DNA from: a bacterium
GTDB lineage: Bacteria; Verrucomicrobiota; Verrucomicrobiia; Limisphaerales; J093
Direction of reading: 5' to 3'
DNA: 64,000 nt
NCBI GenBank assembly: GCA_021780105.1
Contig: JAJXZJ010000035.1
Location: 1 to 64,000 of the forward strand
In this document: in pieces, positions 53,367-62,418 of the stretch
How the letters are laid out: each line of letters begins with the position of its first letter
Position numbering within the stretch: the stretch's first letter is position 1
The notes under the pieces: generated by a model
Seen by the model: the letters and a program-made list of their open reading frames with translations, nothing else
What the model was told of the DNA's origin: nothing
The model's database searches: none
Position numbers and translations under genes: made by a program

Positions 53367-54755
53367 TTACGGCCGACGCTGGAGCAGCAAGCCCCAATCG
53401 CTTTCATCGGGTGCCTTGAATTCGTGTGTGCGGCCACCGTCCACGCCGAAGGACTCGCCGAATGATCCGCCGCGCGGGTTGTACCATTGCGCCTGCAGGC
53501 TCCCGCCCATCCGCGAGAGGTCGAGGAGCACACGACCTCCGTGGGGCAGGTAAGCCGCCAGTTGAGCGCTCGAGGCCATGGCGTAGGCGGTGCCAGACCT
53601 TACGAGCGCATCGTCAGGCGTCATCTCCCAGGGCTTGATGCGCTTCATGAACGCGGCCGCGAAGTCGATCTGCTTGTGCAGGGCTGCCCGCGAATCCGGG
53701 TACGGCTTCCCGAGCCGGTACTCCAAAGCATCGTCCATATAGTCAAAGTGTCCGCCGCTGACGAGCGCGGTCCACATGGCGGCGCGGACCTCGTCGTCGT
53801 TCTTGTTGATCGTCCAGTCCGTGTCGAAGATGAGGGGTTGGCGAAGGACGCGTCGGGCCAGCATGCCCCGGCGCACCAGGGCAGGCTCCCATCTCTGCAC
53901 CACATCGCTGTGAAGGGGAAGGTCACGGCGCATGGTCAGGTGTTTCCGCGGCATGGTCTTCTCGATCTCGTGGATGTAGTCGCAGAACGCCAGTTCCCAC
54001 TCCGCGCTGTAGTAGTTCTCGTTGGCAATCTCGTAGCGCACGTTGGCGAACCCGTTGATCGTTTCGACGATTTTGTGGACCAGGGCCTTCTGGTACTTCA
54101 TCGCCCCGGGGTTACCCAGGGAGCAGAAGCCGCGCGCGCCATCGATGCCGGTGCCGGTGTGGGCAGGATCGCCGTCCACGCCGTTGATGTTGTTGTCACG
54201 CTGGAAGGCGTGGAGCTTCCAGAGCTCGGCGTGCTTCAACATCCACGCGTCCATCATGATGGGTTGTAACTGGATGCCGTGCTGCTGCGCGGCCCGGCAG
54301 AACGCCTGTAGTCGCTCGAAGAAAGCCGGGTTGAAGCGGCTGAGATCATATTTCGGCCGCCCGTCGTTGGCCGTTCCGGGGCCTGGGCGAAGGAACGGCT
54401 CCACGTGCCGTGCGGGGATGGGGTCGGTGGTGATCTCCTCGCACCCCCACCAGAGCCAGACGCGCGCCGTATTGAGGCCGCGCGAGCGCAGGCTGTCCAG
54501 AAAGCGCACGTAGTCGAAGTCGAGGTCTGAGAACGCACCCCAGGTGTAGTCGCCCACCAGCACGACCGGACGCTCCCGCGCATCCCGGAAGTAGTACGGA
54601 TTGCTGGGAAGCACAGCCAGCGCGCGAGTTCGGCCGCCGGACGGTCGTCCCGGCTGCACCGCCCCGCTGTCACGCGACGCGGCGAGGGCAGGTGTGCAAC
54701 TGCCACTCATCACCGCGAGCGCCAAGGCACAGATGACTACATCGCCCCTTGTCAT
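53367..54755 (-). CDS. secreted glycoside-hydrolase-like protein with collagen-binding-like domain
   Basis: A 462-residue protein with a signal peptide that has a possible lipobox (VMSGSC). The catalytic part is a TIM barrel with GLNTARVWLWWGCEE and the Asn-Glu pair in YEIANENYYSAEW, placing it in the GH-A-like group. A nucleophile at the end of strand 7 may lie in PLIFDTDWTIN but is unclear. The C-terminal about 100 residues (HGGRVLLDLSRMGGSLQAQWYNPRGGS... DWGLLLQ) match the collagen-binding-like domain that ends DUF4038-type proteins. The ATG overlaps the stop of the next upstream gene by ATGA. Confidence 0.75.
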   Translation of the reverse strand: MTRGDVVICALALAVMSGSCTPALAASRDSGAVQPGRPSGGRTRALAVLPSNPYYFRDARERPVVLVGDYTWGAFSDLDFDYVRFLDSLRSRGLNTARVWLWWGCEEITTDPIPARHVEPFLRPGPGTANDGRPKYDLSRFNPAFFERLQAFCRAAQQHGIQLQPIMMDAWMLKHAELWKLHAFQRDNNINGVDGDPAHTGTGIDGARGFCSLGNPGAMKYQKALVHKIVETINGFANVRYEIANENYYSAEWELAFCDYIHEIEKTMPRKHLTMRRDLPLHSDVVQRWEPALVRRGMLARRVLRQPLIFDTDWTINKNDDEVRAAMWTALVSGGHFDYMDDALEYRLGKPYPDSRAALHKQIDFAAAFMKRIKPWEMTPDDALVRSGTAYAMASSAQLAAYLPHGGRVLLDLSRMGGSLQAQWYNPRGGSFGESFGVDGGRTHEFKAPDESDWGLLLQRRP

Positions 54756-55570
54756 GGTTGCTCCTTCGCCGAGCTGGCGATCGCGTCGCCCAGCGCGTTG
54801 ATCACGGCCTTGTCAATGGCGCGGTCCCTGAAACCGTAGATCAAAAAATGCGCGCCTTTTTTCATCGCGATCCGTGCCATTGCCCCCGCGCGAGCCGGCC
54901 CCGGATTGATCACCGGTCCGCAATCGGTGTTGTTGATGGTGGGGGCGCTGGCGGTTTGGAGCCGCACGGTCGCCTCGGTGAAATCCTCGCAATGGTGCCA
55001 GTCCACGTAATCAAAGCCCTTGACCTGCGGCGCGCCCCGGCCGCCGTCGCCACACGCGGCCTTCAAACCTTTCCACTGCTCCAGCGCGTAGCTCATCCAG
55101 CGATGTGCTTTGCCGTTCTCCTGCCCATCCGGTTCGGAAACGCCGAGGAGGATCACCCGTTCCGATCCGATCTGCTCGCTGATCTCCCGCAGCCGCTCCT
55201 GGAACCAGGCGTCGCTTTGGTGCCGCTGGGCTTCCCCATTCCAATTGACCAGGGAGATCAGCGTCGTGATCCGCTGCCGGCGCATGGCGTTGACCAGGCG
55301 CCGGGCGGCCGCGACGCGGGTTTCACTGGACAATCCCTTGCGCGCACTCTCGTTGAACCAGGCGACGTATTCAATTTCGGTCAACGTGCATCCGGCGGCG
55401 TTCAACAACCCCGCGAGTTCCTCGGCGTCAATCGTGTGCCAGAGATTGACCACGCCGTAGCCGATGAGAAGGGGAGCGCGTTGCGCCGACGGTGGAGCCC
55501 CCGAACCCAACGCCACCTGTCCGGCTGCCAGCAGACTGGCACCGAGGAATGCTCTTCGATTGATCTTCAT
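54752..55570 (-). CDS. Tat-exported hypothetical protein heading the glycan gene run
   Basis: A 272-residue protein with a twin-arginine signal (NRRAFLGASLLAAGQVALG). The mature part suggests a barrel fold with the segments LLIGYGVVNLWHTIDAEE, ITTLISLVNWNGEA, VILLGVSEPDG and GFDYVDWHHCEDFTEATVR, whose Asp, Glu and His residues could be catalytic or metal-binding. I cannot name a family. It heads four consecutive minus-strand genes (ATGA overlap with the next) that share a secreted sugar-degradation theme. I chose ATG 55570 because the signal begins there. Confidence 0.65.
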   Translation of the reverse strand: MKINRRAFLGASLLAAGQVALGSGAPPSAQRAPLLIGYGVVNLWHTIDAEELAGLLNAAGCTLTEIEYVAWFNESARKGLSSETRVAAARRLVNAMRRQRITTLISLVNWNGEAQRHQSDAWFQERLREISEQIGSERVILLGVSEPDGQENGKAHRWMSYALEQWKGLKAACGDGGRGAPQVKGFDYVDWHHCEDFTEATVRLQTASAPTINNTDCGPVINPGPARAGAMARIAMKKGAHFLIYGFRDRAIDKAVINALGDAIASSAKEQP

Positions 55571-55980
55571 TGGGAAAATGTGGATGCGGCCGCGGTGATC
55601 GCCCAATTCATGATTGCACCGGATAGACTCGGAACGCCGCGCTCCTATTCGAGACGCATGAGGGTTCCCCGATTCGATTCCAGGCTCCGCCGGATCGAAC
55701 CGTGGGTTTCTCAGCCTCGAAGTCACACTCGGTGAACGACACGGAGCCGTCGTTGTGGCCCGCGAGGACATGATGTTGAACGACGCCGCGGCCGGTGGCG
55801 CGTGCGAACGCGATCGGATCATGGTTTGCGCGCGAGTTGAATTTTACCAGCGGGTTGACGGTGACGCGGGTGCCGGCGCCGGGCGTTCCGGGTCCGTTCT
55901 GGACACTCCGGCGCCGGGGACGTAGTTTTGGCGCAATGTGAATACCACCTCCGATCCGCAACTCAAGCCATAGGAAGTTT
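55571..55980. other. 410-bp intergenic stretch with possible decayed coding remnant
   Basis: No intact gene is seen. On the minus strand the bases from about 55690 to 55910 translate as a protein-like stretch (TRVTVNPLVKFNSRANHDP; VVQHHVLAGHNDGSVSFTE) with sensible composition but no start or domain. It may be the remnant of a gene eroded upstream of the glycan-related run. The promoter of that run should lie here, but I find no convincing boxes. Confidence 0.35.
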
Positions 55981-56448
55981 ATGCGTCTTCGTTTGTTTTC
56001 TGCCGGGTTGATTCTCGGATTAAGCCTGGTCTGTGCCGGTTTGCTGGCACCGGTGCCGGCGTGCGCGGCCAATCCCGGTCCGCCCGCTCCCGACGTGGTG
56101 GACGCGGGCTTCAGTCTCTATGCAAAGGCCGGCGCCGGGCTGGCTTTGGACACCTGGCGGAAGGGCGGACTGGCGGAGGCTGACAGTGGCAAGGTCGCCA
56201 CCCAGCTCAGCTTCTTCCGGCAGACGGATCGGACCCTCGGCAACTACCGCGCCTACGAGGTGGTCCAGTCGCGGCGGATTGGCGCCAGTTCGCGCATTTT
56301 TTACATCGCCATCAACTACCAGCGTGGCGCCGTCTATGCGCGGTTTCTGGTTTACCAGACGGACAAGGATTGGGTTGTGCAGAGCATGGATTTCAGCCTG
56401 AAGCCGGAGGCAATCATGCCGTGGCTGGCATTGGAAAATCCAGAGTGA
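55981..56448 (+). CDS. small secreted hypothetical protein
   Basis: A 155-residue protein with a clear signal peptide (MRLRLFSAGLILGLSLVCAGLLAPVPACAA). The mature domain of about 125 residues alternates beta-type segments (YRAYEVVQSRRIGASSRIFYIAINYQRGAVYARFLVYQ) and ends DWVVQSMDFSLKPEAIMPWL, a layout reminiscent of small alpha+beta NTF2/DUF4864-like periplasmic proteins. I do not recognise a named family. It converges with atpG across a 75-bp gap where beta and epsilon subunit genes are often found in other bacteria. Confidence 0.7.
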   Translation: MRLRLFSAGLILGLSLVCAGLLAPVPACAANPGPPAPDVVDAGFSLYAKAGAGLALDTWRKGGLAEADSGKVATQLSFFRQTDRTLGNYRAYEVVQSRRIGASSRIFYIAINYQRGAVYARFLVYQTDKDWVVQSMDFSLKPEAIMPWLALENPE

Positions 56449-56523
56449 CGCCGCCGGGCAACGCCTCCGCACGTGTTTGGCCACGGCGGCGGCCGTGTTG
56501 CGGCGGAGGCGAACTGGCGTCGC

Positions 56524-57399
56524 TCAGCCGAGCGACATCGTGGCGCTGGAAATTTCGAGCAGCTCCTTGGTGATGAGCGACTGGCGGAGCTTGTTGTATT
56601 CCAGCGTGAGGTCGCTGATGAGTGTGTTGGCGTTGTCGGTCGCGTTTTTCATCGCCACCATGCGGGCGCTGTGTTCGCTGGCCTTGGCTTCGAGCAGCAC
56701 CTGATAAACGACGAAGTTGACCCAGTGCGGCAACAGCTCACCCAGGACACTTTCGGCGTTCGGCTCAAACAGAAACGCCGTCGGCTCGCCGGCCGTCGGT
56801 TCGTCCGGCGCATCGTCCGGACGGAGGGTGAAGCTTTTGATTTCCTCGACGGGCAGCAGTTTGATGGCGGCCGGCCGCTGGGTGAGCGTATTGACGAACC
56901 GGGTGAACATGACGTCCACGCGGCTGACATCGCCCTTGAGGAACAGATCGCGGGCGGACTTGGCGATCGCGCGCGCTTCCGCGTAAGCCGGCGTGTCGTG
57001 GTAAGTGAACTCGGCCACCAAGGAACGCTTGGTGCGCGCGATGAACTGGGAGGCTTTGCGGCCGGCGGTGATGAAGGTCGTGCGCGCGCGGTCGAGTTTG
57101 GCGACCTCGCGAAACAGGTTGCTGTTCAGCGCGCCGCACAAGCCTTTGTCCGTGCTGACGAGAATCACGGCGGTTTTTCCCCGCTCCCGCTTTTCCATGA
57201 GCGGGTGGGTCATGTCCGTGCCATCCGATGCAACCGCTCCGAGCACCGTATTCATGAGCCGCGCATACGGCCGGCCGGCCAGGGCGGCCTGCTGGGCCTT
57301 CGTCATTTTGGACGAGGCCACCATTTGCATGGCCTTGGTGATCTGGGCCGTGCTTTTGACCGACTTGATGCGCCGGCGGATGTCGCGCGTGCTGGGCAT
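56524..57399 (-). CDS. atpG: ATP synthase gamma subunit
   Basis: Central rotor shaft of F1. The 291-residue protein opens with the typical RDIRRRIKSVKSTAQITKAMQMVASSKM helix and ends with the conserved LEYNKLRQSLITKELLEISSATMSL helix that sits in the alpha3-beta3 cavity. The middle segment VSTDKGLCGALNSNLFR is also canonical. It lies 6 bp after atpA. It is the last gene of this ATP synthase cluster: no atpD or atpC follows. Confidence 0.95.
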   Translation of the reverse strand: MPSTRDIRRRIKSVKSTAQITKAMQMVASSKMTKAQQAALAGRPYARLMNTVLGAVASDGTDMTHPLMEKRERGKTAVILVSTDKGLCGALNSNLFREVAKLDRARTTFITAGRKASQFIARTKRSLVAEFTYHDTPAYAEARAIAKSARDLFLKGDVSRVDVMFTRFVNTLTQRPAAIKLLPVEEIKSFTLRPDDAPDEPTAGEPTAFLFEPNAESVLGELLPHWVNFVVYQVLLEAKASEHSARMVAMKNATDNANTLISDLTLEYNKLRQSLITKELLEISSATMSLG

Positions 57400-57405
57400 G
57401 CGGAA

Positions 57406-58938
57406 TTACTTGTAAGTCTGCTTGAACTCGGTCACCGCCGCCTTGAGCTCCGCCGTGAGCGCGTCATCGAGTGCCTTCTGTTTGGTGATGCGCGCCATCA
57501 GCGCGGCCTTGCGGGTGTTGAGGTATTCGACCAGTCTGGCCTCGCAGTCCTTCACCTTGTCCACGGGCACGTCGTCCAGAAAACCGTTTTGCGCGGCCCA
57601 GAGGACGGCCACCTGGACCTCCACCGGCATGGGGTGGTATTGCGGCTGTTTGAAGATTTCAACGATGCGCTTGCCGCGTTCGAGCTGGGCCTGCGTCTTG
57701 GCATCCAGATCCGAACCGAACTGGGCGAACGCCGCCAGCTCGCGGAATTGCGCCAATTCGAGCTTCACCCGGCCGGCGACCTGCTTCATCGCCTTGACCT
57801 GTGCGGCGGACCCCACGCGCGACACCGAAATGCCGACCGATATCGCGGGCCGGATGCCCTGATAAAAGAGGTCGGTTTCCAGGAAAATCTGGCCGTCCGT
57901 GATGGAAATCACGTTGGTCGGAATATACGCCGAAACGTCGCCCGCCTGCGTCTCGATGATCGGCAGGCCGGTGAGCGAGCCGCCGCCGAACTTCTCCGCC
58001 ACGCGCGCCGAGCGTTCGAGCAACCGGCTGTGCAGGTAGAACACGTCGCCCGGATACGCCTCGCGGCCGGACGGACGCTTGAGGATGAGCGACACCTGCC
58101 GGTAGGCGACCGCGTGCTTGGAGAGGTCGTCGTAAATGATGAGCGCGTCCATGTTGTTGTCCATGAACCACTCGCCCATCGCGCAGCCGGCGAACGGCGC
58201 GAGATACTGGTTGGTGGCCGAATCGGAGGCGGCTGCGGCCACGATGATCGTGTAGGGCAGCGCGCCGTGTTCCTCCAGCACGCTGACGACGCGGGCGATG
58301 CTCGACTGCCGCTGGCCGATGGCGACGTAAATCGAATACAACGGGCGGTGATCCTTGTCGCCCGCCTCCTCGGCAGCCTTGTTCAGCCGCGCGTTGTTGA
58401 TGATCGTGTCAATGCCGATGGTCGTCTTGCCCGTCGAGCGGTCGCCGATGATCAACTCGCGCTGGCCGCGGCCGATCGGGATCATGGCGTCAATGGCCAT
58501 GATGCCGGTCTGCACGGGCTGGCTGACCGGTTTGCGCTTGATGATGCCGGGCGCGATTTTTTCGACCGGATAAAAGGTCTGCGCCTTGATTTCGCCCTTG
58601 CCGTCCACCGGGCGGCCCAACGAGTCCACGACGCGGCCGAGCAGTTCCTTGCCGACGGGCACCTGAAGCAGTTTGCCGGTGGTGCGGACCTCGTCGCCTT
58701 CCTTCACGGACAGGTAGTCGCCCAGGATGATGGCGCCGACTTCGGTTTCTTCGAGGTTTTGCGCCAGGCCGATGACGCCGTTGCCGAAGTCGAGCATCTC
58801 GTTGAGCATCGCATCGGCGAGGCCCTCGATCTTGGCGACGCCGTCGCCGATTTCGCGCACGGTGCCGACGTTGTGCCGGGCAACGCCGACGTTCAGGCCG
58901 GCGATTTGCGCTTCGATGTCTTGCAGTAGGTTGCTCAT
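57406..58938 (-). CDS. atpA: ATP synthase alpha subunit
   Basis: Non-catalytic nucleotide-binding subunit of F1. The 510-residue protein shows [16 protein letters not shown], the Walker A loop [15 protein letters not shown], the arginine-finger segment [18 protein letters not shown], and the long helical C-terminus. Length is normal. It is placed between the short delta gene (28-bp gap) and atpG, the usual order. Confidence 0.96.
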   Translation of the reverse strand: MSNLLQDIEAQIAGLNVGVARHNVGTVREIGDGVAKIEGLADAMLNEMLDFGNGVIGLAQNLEETEVGAIILGDYLSVKEGDEVRTTGKLLQVPVGKELLGRVVDSLGRPVDGKGEIKAQTFYPVEKIAPGIIKRKPVSQPVQTGIMAIDAMIPIGRGQRELIIGDRSTGKTTIGIDTIINNARLNKAAEEAGDKDHRPLYSIYVAIGQRQSSIARVVSVLEEHGALPYTIIVAAAASDSATNQYLAPFAGCAMGEWFMDNNMDALIIYDDLSKHAVAYRQVSLILKRPSGREAYPGDVFYLHSRLLERSARVAEKFGGGSLTGLPIIETQAGDVSAYIPTNVISITDGQIFLETDLFYQGIRPAISVGISVSRVGSAAQVKAMKQVAGRVKLELAQFRELAAFAQFGSDLDAKTQAQLERGKRIVEIFKQPQYHPMPVEVQVAVLWAAQNGFLDDVPVDKVKDCEARLVEYLNTRKAALMARITKQKALDDALTAELKAAVTEFKQTYK

Positions 58939-58966
58939 GGTCAGGTAAAGGGTAAATCCACCGGCG

Positions 58967-59359
58967 TCAAAATCGTCCGTTCAACTCGTCCAACCGGGCG
59001 CGGATGCTGCCGTCCAGCACGTCACACCCGACCTTGACACGCAGGCCGCCAATCAACGCCGGGCTGACCGCGAAGGCGAAGTCCAGTCCCGGTCCGTAAC
59101 GCCGGGTGAGATTGGCCTTGAGCGTCTCCGCGAAGGCTGGCGGCGTCTCGACCGCGTTCTCGATCCGGGCGCTGTGCCGCGCCAGTTCGAGCCGGATCAA
59201 CCGCTGGAAATGGCTCAGCACCGCTGCGGCGCCGCGTGGTTTTTGGGCAACGACCTGCGTCACGGCCTGGCGAACCCGCGGCTCGTCCAGCACGCCGTTC
59301 ACGACGCAGGCGCGGAACAGGCGCTTGGCTTCGCGGCGGGCTTGCTTGGTGATCTTCAT
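58967..59359 (-). CDS. atpH: ATP synthase delta subunit, short form
   Basis: Peripheral stalk subunit joining F1 to the b dimer. At 130 residues it is clearly shorter than the about 177 of E. coli delta. The C-terminal domain signature [28 protein letters not shown] is intact, while the N-terminal six-helix bundle that binds alpha is reduced (starting [18 protein letters not shown]). Position between atpF and atpA fixes the identity. The shortening looks like a lineage feature rather than damage, because a proper start and the whole frame are present. Confidence 0.88.
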   Translation of the reverse strand: MKITKQARREAKRLFRACVVNGVLDEPRVRQAVTQVVAQKPRGAAAVLSHFQRLIRLELARHSARIENAVETPPAFAETLKANLTRRYGPGLDFAFAVSPALIGGLRVKVGCDVLDGSIRARLDELNGRF

Positions 59360-59409
59360 GCCGGCGCTGGGTGGCGAAAGGTTTGGCTCAGATGAAGGGG
59401 GCTCCGAAT

Positions 59410-59946
59410 TTAGGCGGCAAGCTCACGGTTGGTTTCCTCTGCCAGCCGTTGCCGGTCGTCCATCGTGAGGATCTTGCCAGTGACCTTGGCCGTGGTTTCG
59501 ACCACCAGCCGGCCGACTTCGTTGCGCAGCTCGCTCTTCATCCGGGCCAGATCGGCCTCATTCGCCTCGCGGGCCTTGGCGACGATCTGGTTCGCCGTGG
59601 CGATGGCCTTCTGGGTTTCCTGTTCCAGCACCCTGGCGGCGGCGTCGCGCGCTTCCTCGATCAGTTTGGCGGCCTGCTCGCCGGCCTGCGCGAGGATTTC
59701 GTGCCGCGCGGCATCGGTCTTCGCCAGTTCGGCCTTGATCTTGTCCGCGTTGGCCAGGCTCTCGGCGATGCTTTGCCGGCGGAATTCGAGCATGTGCAGA
59801 ATGGGCCGGTAGGCAAAGCGACGCAGGAGCAGCGCAACGACGGTGAAGCTGATCACCTGCGCGATGAACGTCGGCCACGTCACGCCAAACTGGTGCGCAA
59901 TATCGCCGATGGCGTTGGCGAAGAGAACAGGGGCTTGCATGGTCAA
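59410..59946 (-). CDS. atpF: ATP synthase subunit b
   Basis: Stator stalk subunit. The 178-residue protein has one N-terminal membrane helix (WPTFIAQVISFTVVALLLRRFAY) followed by a long charged helix with the typical LEFRRQSIAESLANADK entry and Ala/Glu/Lys heptads expected to dimerise. It is the single b-type gene in the cluster, placed between atpE (45-bp gap) and atpH. Confidence 0.93.
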   Translation of the reverse strand: MTMQAPVLFANAIGDIAHQFGVTWPTFIAQVISFTVVALLLRRFAYRPILHMLEFRRQSIAESLANADKIKAELAKTDAARHEILAQAGEQAAKLIEEARDAAARVLEQETQKAIATANQIVAKAREANEADLARMKSELRNEVGRLVVETTAKVTGKILTMDDRQRLAEETNRELAA

Positions 59947-59991
59947 AAGGGAGGCAGGCGCGGAACCTCACGGCCCCGCGCCCGGAGGTGC

Positions 59992-60213
59992 TTAACCCGT
60001 CGGTTTGATGAACAAGGCGTAGAACACGATGGCTTCCGCCAGGGCCATGCCCAGCAGGCCCATGGCAATGATCCGCCCGAAAGCGCCGGGGTTGCGGCCC
60101 ACCGCCATGCTCGCGCCCATGCCCACCAGTCCGATACCGATGGCTGAGCCGAGGCCGGCCAGACCGACCGAGATGCTGCCGCTCAACTCTCCCAGCATAG
60201 GTGTTGTCAACAT
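59992..60213 (-). CDS. atpE: ATP synthase subunit c
   Basis: Ring subunit carrying ions through the membrane. The 73-residue hairpin has the glycine-rich first helix (GLAGLGSAIGIGLVGMGASMAV), the polar loop GRNP, and the second helix with the ion-binding glutamate in MALAEAIVFYALF. The Gln and Ser/Thr residues of the sodium motif are missing, so proton coupling is likely. Confidence 0.95.
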   Translation of the reverse strand: MLTTPMLGELSGSISVGLAGLGSAIGIGLVGMGASMAVGRNPGAFGRIIAMGLLGMALAEAIVFYALFIKPTG

Positions 60214-60279
60214 ACTAGTTCCTTTCGTTCCTCAACAGTCCCGCGCTCCAACGCGGACGGACCGCTGAAATTGTTTGCT

Positions 60280-61218
60280 TCATGCGTGTTCATGGTGGCC
60301 TTTGCCGGATTCCTCCTCGTGCGTGCAGATCACGGCGGTAAACACCGCGCACAGCAGCATGAACACCAGGGCCTGGACAAAGCCCACCAGCACTTCCAGC
60401 AAATAAAACGGGATCGGCAGCGCCACGCTGGCGAGCGCCTTCGCCCAGGCCGGGTGTTGCACCAGGCTGCCCATCGCTTCGAGCAGGTTCTCGCCCGCGA
60501 AAATGTTGCCGTAAAGACGGAACATCAGCGCCACCGGCCGGAAGGTGATGGAAATCAACTCCAGAAAGCCCACGAGGAAGAACACCACGACCATCATGCC
60601 CTTGATGAAACCGGTCGCGTCGCCCTTCGGCCCGAAAATCTCCAGGAGGAATCCCTTCACTCCGTTGGCCTGAAACGCCCAGACCAGCCAGCAGGCGAAG
60701 AACAACATCGCCATCGCGGAGGTCAGGTTCAGATCCGCGTTGCCGCCGCGCAGAAACGGCTCCGTCACCTCAAACTGGCCGGACGCAGTGCGCTGGCCCA
60801 TGCCGATCGTGCCGACGCCGGGAATCAGCCCCACCCAGTTGTTGGCCAGGATGACAATGAAGATCGTGGCGAAAAACCAGAAGCCGCGGCTGGCCAGGCC
60901 TGGTCCCAGAATGTCCGCCAGAAACGTGTTCAGGCTTTCCACGACCCATTCGGCCACGTTTTGCAGTCCACCCGGCACCCGCTCCATCCGCCGCGTCGCG
61001 AGCTGGGCGAAACCAATCACCCCCAGCGCGACCACCCAGGACAGGAGCATGGAATTGGTCACGGCCAGCGGCCCCAGGTTAAACAAGGGCACCGCCGCCT
61101 GCGGCAGACCGTGGACCGCCTCCTCGGCGGCCGCCGGCGCCTCGGCAGCCGCCACCGCCGCCACGCCCCCAAGAAGGACCAGCGTCAGTGCCGCTACGTT
61201 GCGCAGCCATTTCATCAT
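60280..61218 (-). CDS. atpB: ATP synthase subunit a
   Basis: Stator channel subunit of F0. The 312-residue polytopic protein contains the essential arginine in ALMFRLYGNIFAGE and the upstream ISITFRPV, plus the NNWVGLIPG loop. A Ala-rich N-terminus (VAALTLVLLGGVAAVAAAEA) may be a signal or first helix. I chose ATG 61218; the frame is open to 61323, which would intrude on the spacer to the divergent purC. It is the first gene of the a-c-b-delta-alpha-gamma order on the minus strand; no atpI precedes it. Confidence 0.93.
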   Translation of the reverse strand: MMKWLRNVAALTLVLLGGVAAVAAAEAPAAAEEAVHGLPQAAVPLFNLGPLAVTNSMLLSWVVALGVIGFAQLATRRMERVPGGLQNVAEWVVESLNTFLADILGPGLASRGFWFFATIFIVILANNWVGLIPGVGTIGMGQRTASGQFEVTEPFLRGGNADLNLTSAMAMLFFACWLVWAFQANGVKGFLLEIFGPKGDATGFIKGMMVVVFFLVGFLELISITFRPVALMFRLYGNIFAGENLLEAMGSLVQHPAWAKALASVALPIPFYLLEVLVGFVQALVFMLLCAVFTAVICTHEEESGKGHHEHA

Positions 61219-61373
61219 CGTGAACAACAAAGCAATGCCGGTCGCGCGGATGTATGAAGACCGTTCGCGCGAAGGTTGTCCGGCAAAACGGGAGCTAGGC
61301 TGCCCAAGCAGTGGCCGATTCACAAGGATTTTTTGCGCCTTGAACGGGTCGCCCGCGCCGGCATACTGACGCC

Positions 61374-62264
61374 ATGCTAACCGAGCCGCTGCTCCAACTT
61401 GATCTGCCCGGCATCCCCAAACTCAAGTCCGGCAAGGTCCGCGAAATGTTCGACCTCGGCGACGCCCTGCTCATGGTGGCCACCGACCGCATTTCCGCCT
61501 TCGACTGCGTCATGCCCAACGGCATCCCGCGCAAAGGCGAGGTGCTCACGCAGCTCTCGCACTTCTGGTTCGCCCGGTTCGCCGGCCGCCTGCCCAACCA
61601 CCTGCTTGCCGGCGCCAATGATCCGCTGCCGCCGCGCCTCCAGCCCTTCGCCGGCCAGCTCGCCCGGCGCAGCATGATTGTGAAGAAGGCCCGGCCCCTG
61701 GCGATCGAATGCGTCGTCCGCGGCTACCTCGCCGGCTCGGGCTGGAAGGAATACCAGAAGTCGCGCACCGTCTGCGGCCTCCCGCTGCCGGCCGGCCTCA
61801 CCGAATCCTCCGAACTGCCGCAACCCATCTTCACGCCGGCCACCAAGGCCGAAACCGGCCACGACGAAAACATCCCCTTCGCCGAGGCGGAACGGATTGT
61901 CGGCCGGGACGTGGCCGCGCAGGTCCGCGACGCCAGCCTCGAACTTTACACCGCGGCGCGCAATTATGCCCGGCAGCGCGGCATCATCATCGCCGACACG
62001 AAATTCGAGTTTGGGCTGTTCGACGGGCGGGTGATTCTGATTGACGAGGTGCTCACGCCGGATTCCTCCCGATTCTGGCCGGCCGACGCCTACCAGCCCG
62101 GCCGCGGGCAGCCGAGCTTTGACAAGCAGTTCGTCCGCGATTACCTCGAAACGCTGGACTGGAACAAAACGCCGCCCGCCCCGGCGTTGCCGCTGGACGT
62201 GGTCGCGAAGACTACGGATAAATACCTGGACGCGTATCGTCGCCTCACAGGCAACGAGCTTTGA
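61374..62264 (+). CDS. purC: SAICAR synthetase
   Basis: Purine synthesis: ATP-dependent addition of aspartate to CAIR. The 296-residue protein is of the long bacterial type, with KLKSGKVREMFDLGDALLMVATDRISAFD, the IVKKARPLAIECVVRGYLAGSGWKEY signature, ETGHDENI and IIADTKFEFG followed by LIDEVLTPDSSRFW. It is divergent from the ATP synthase genes with a 155-bp spacer between the starts, which should contain both promoters. Confidence 0.96.
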   Translation: MLTEPLLQLDLPGIPKLKSGKVREMFDLGDALLMVATDRISAFDCVMPNGIPRKGEVLTQLSHFWFARFAGRLPNHLLAGANDPLPPRLQPFAGQLARRSMIVKKARPLAIECVVRGYLAGSGWKEYQKSRTVCGLPLPAGLTESSELPQPIFTPATKAETGHDENIPFAEAERIVGRDVAAQVRDASLELYTAARNYARQRGIIIADTKFEFGLFDGRVILIDEVLTPDSSRFWPADAYQPGRGQPSFDKQFVRDYLETLDWNKTPPAPALPLDVVAKTTDKYLDAYRRLTGNEL

Positions 62265-62418
62265 ACTTCGCCCGTTACCGTCGAGGACGGTGCGGTTGAG
62301 TTTCTCCACGGAGGGATTAAGCTTCCAACGTGACGCCTGCCCGGTTGCCCAATCCTTTCGCGGATTACGCCGCGAAAGCCAGGGGGAAACCGGTGCCGGC
62401 GGAAAGGAGACGTGCGTC

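Noticed and set aside
56473-58929. An 818-codon plus-strand frame opposite atpG and atpA
   Set aside because: Shadow of two ATP synthase genes; His/Arg/Asp-rich without recognisable domain.
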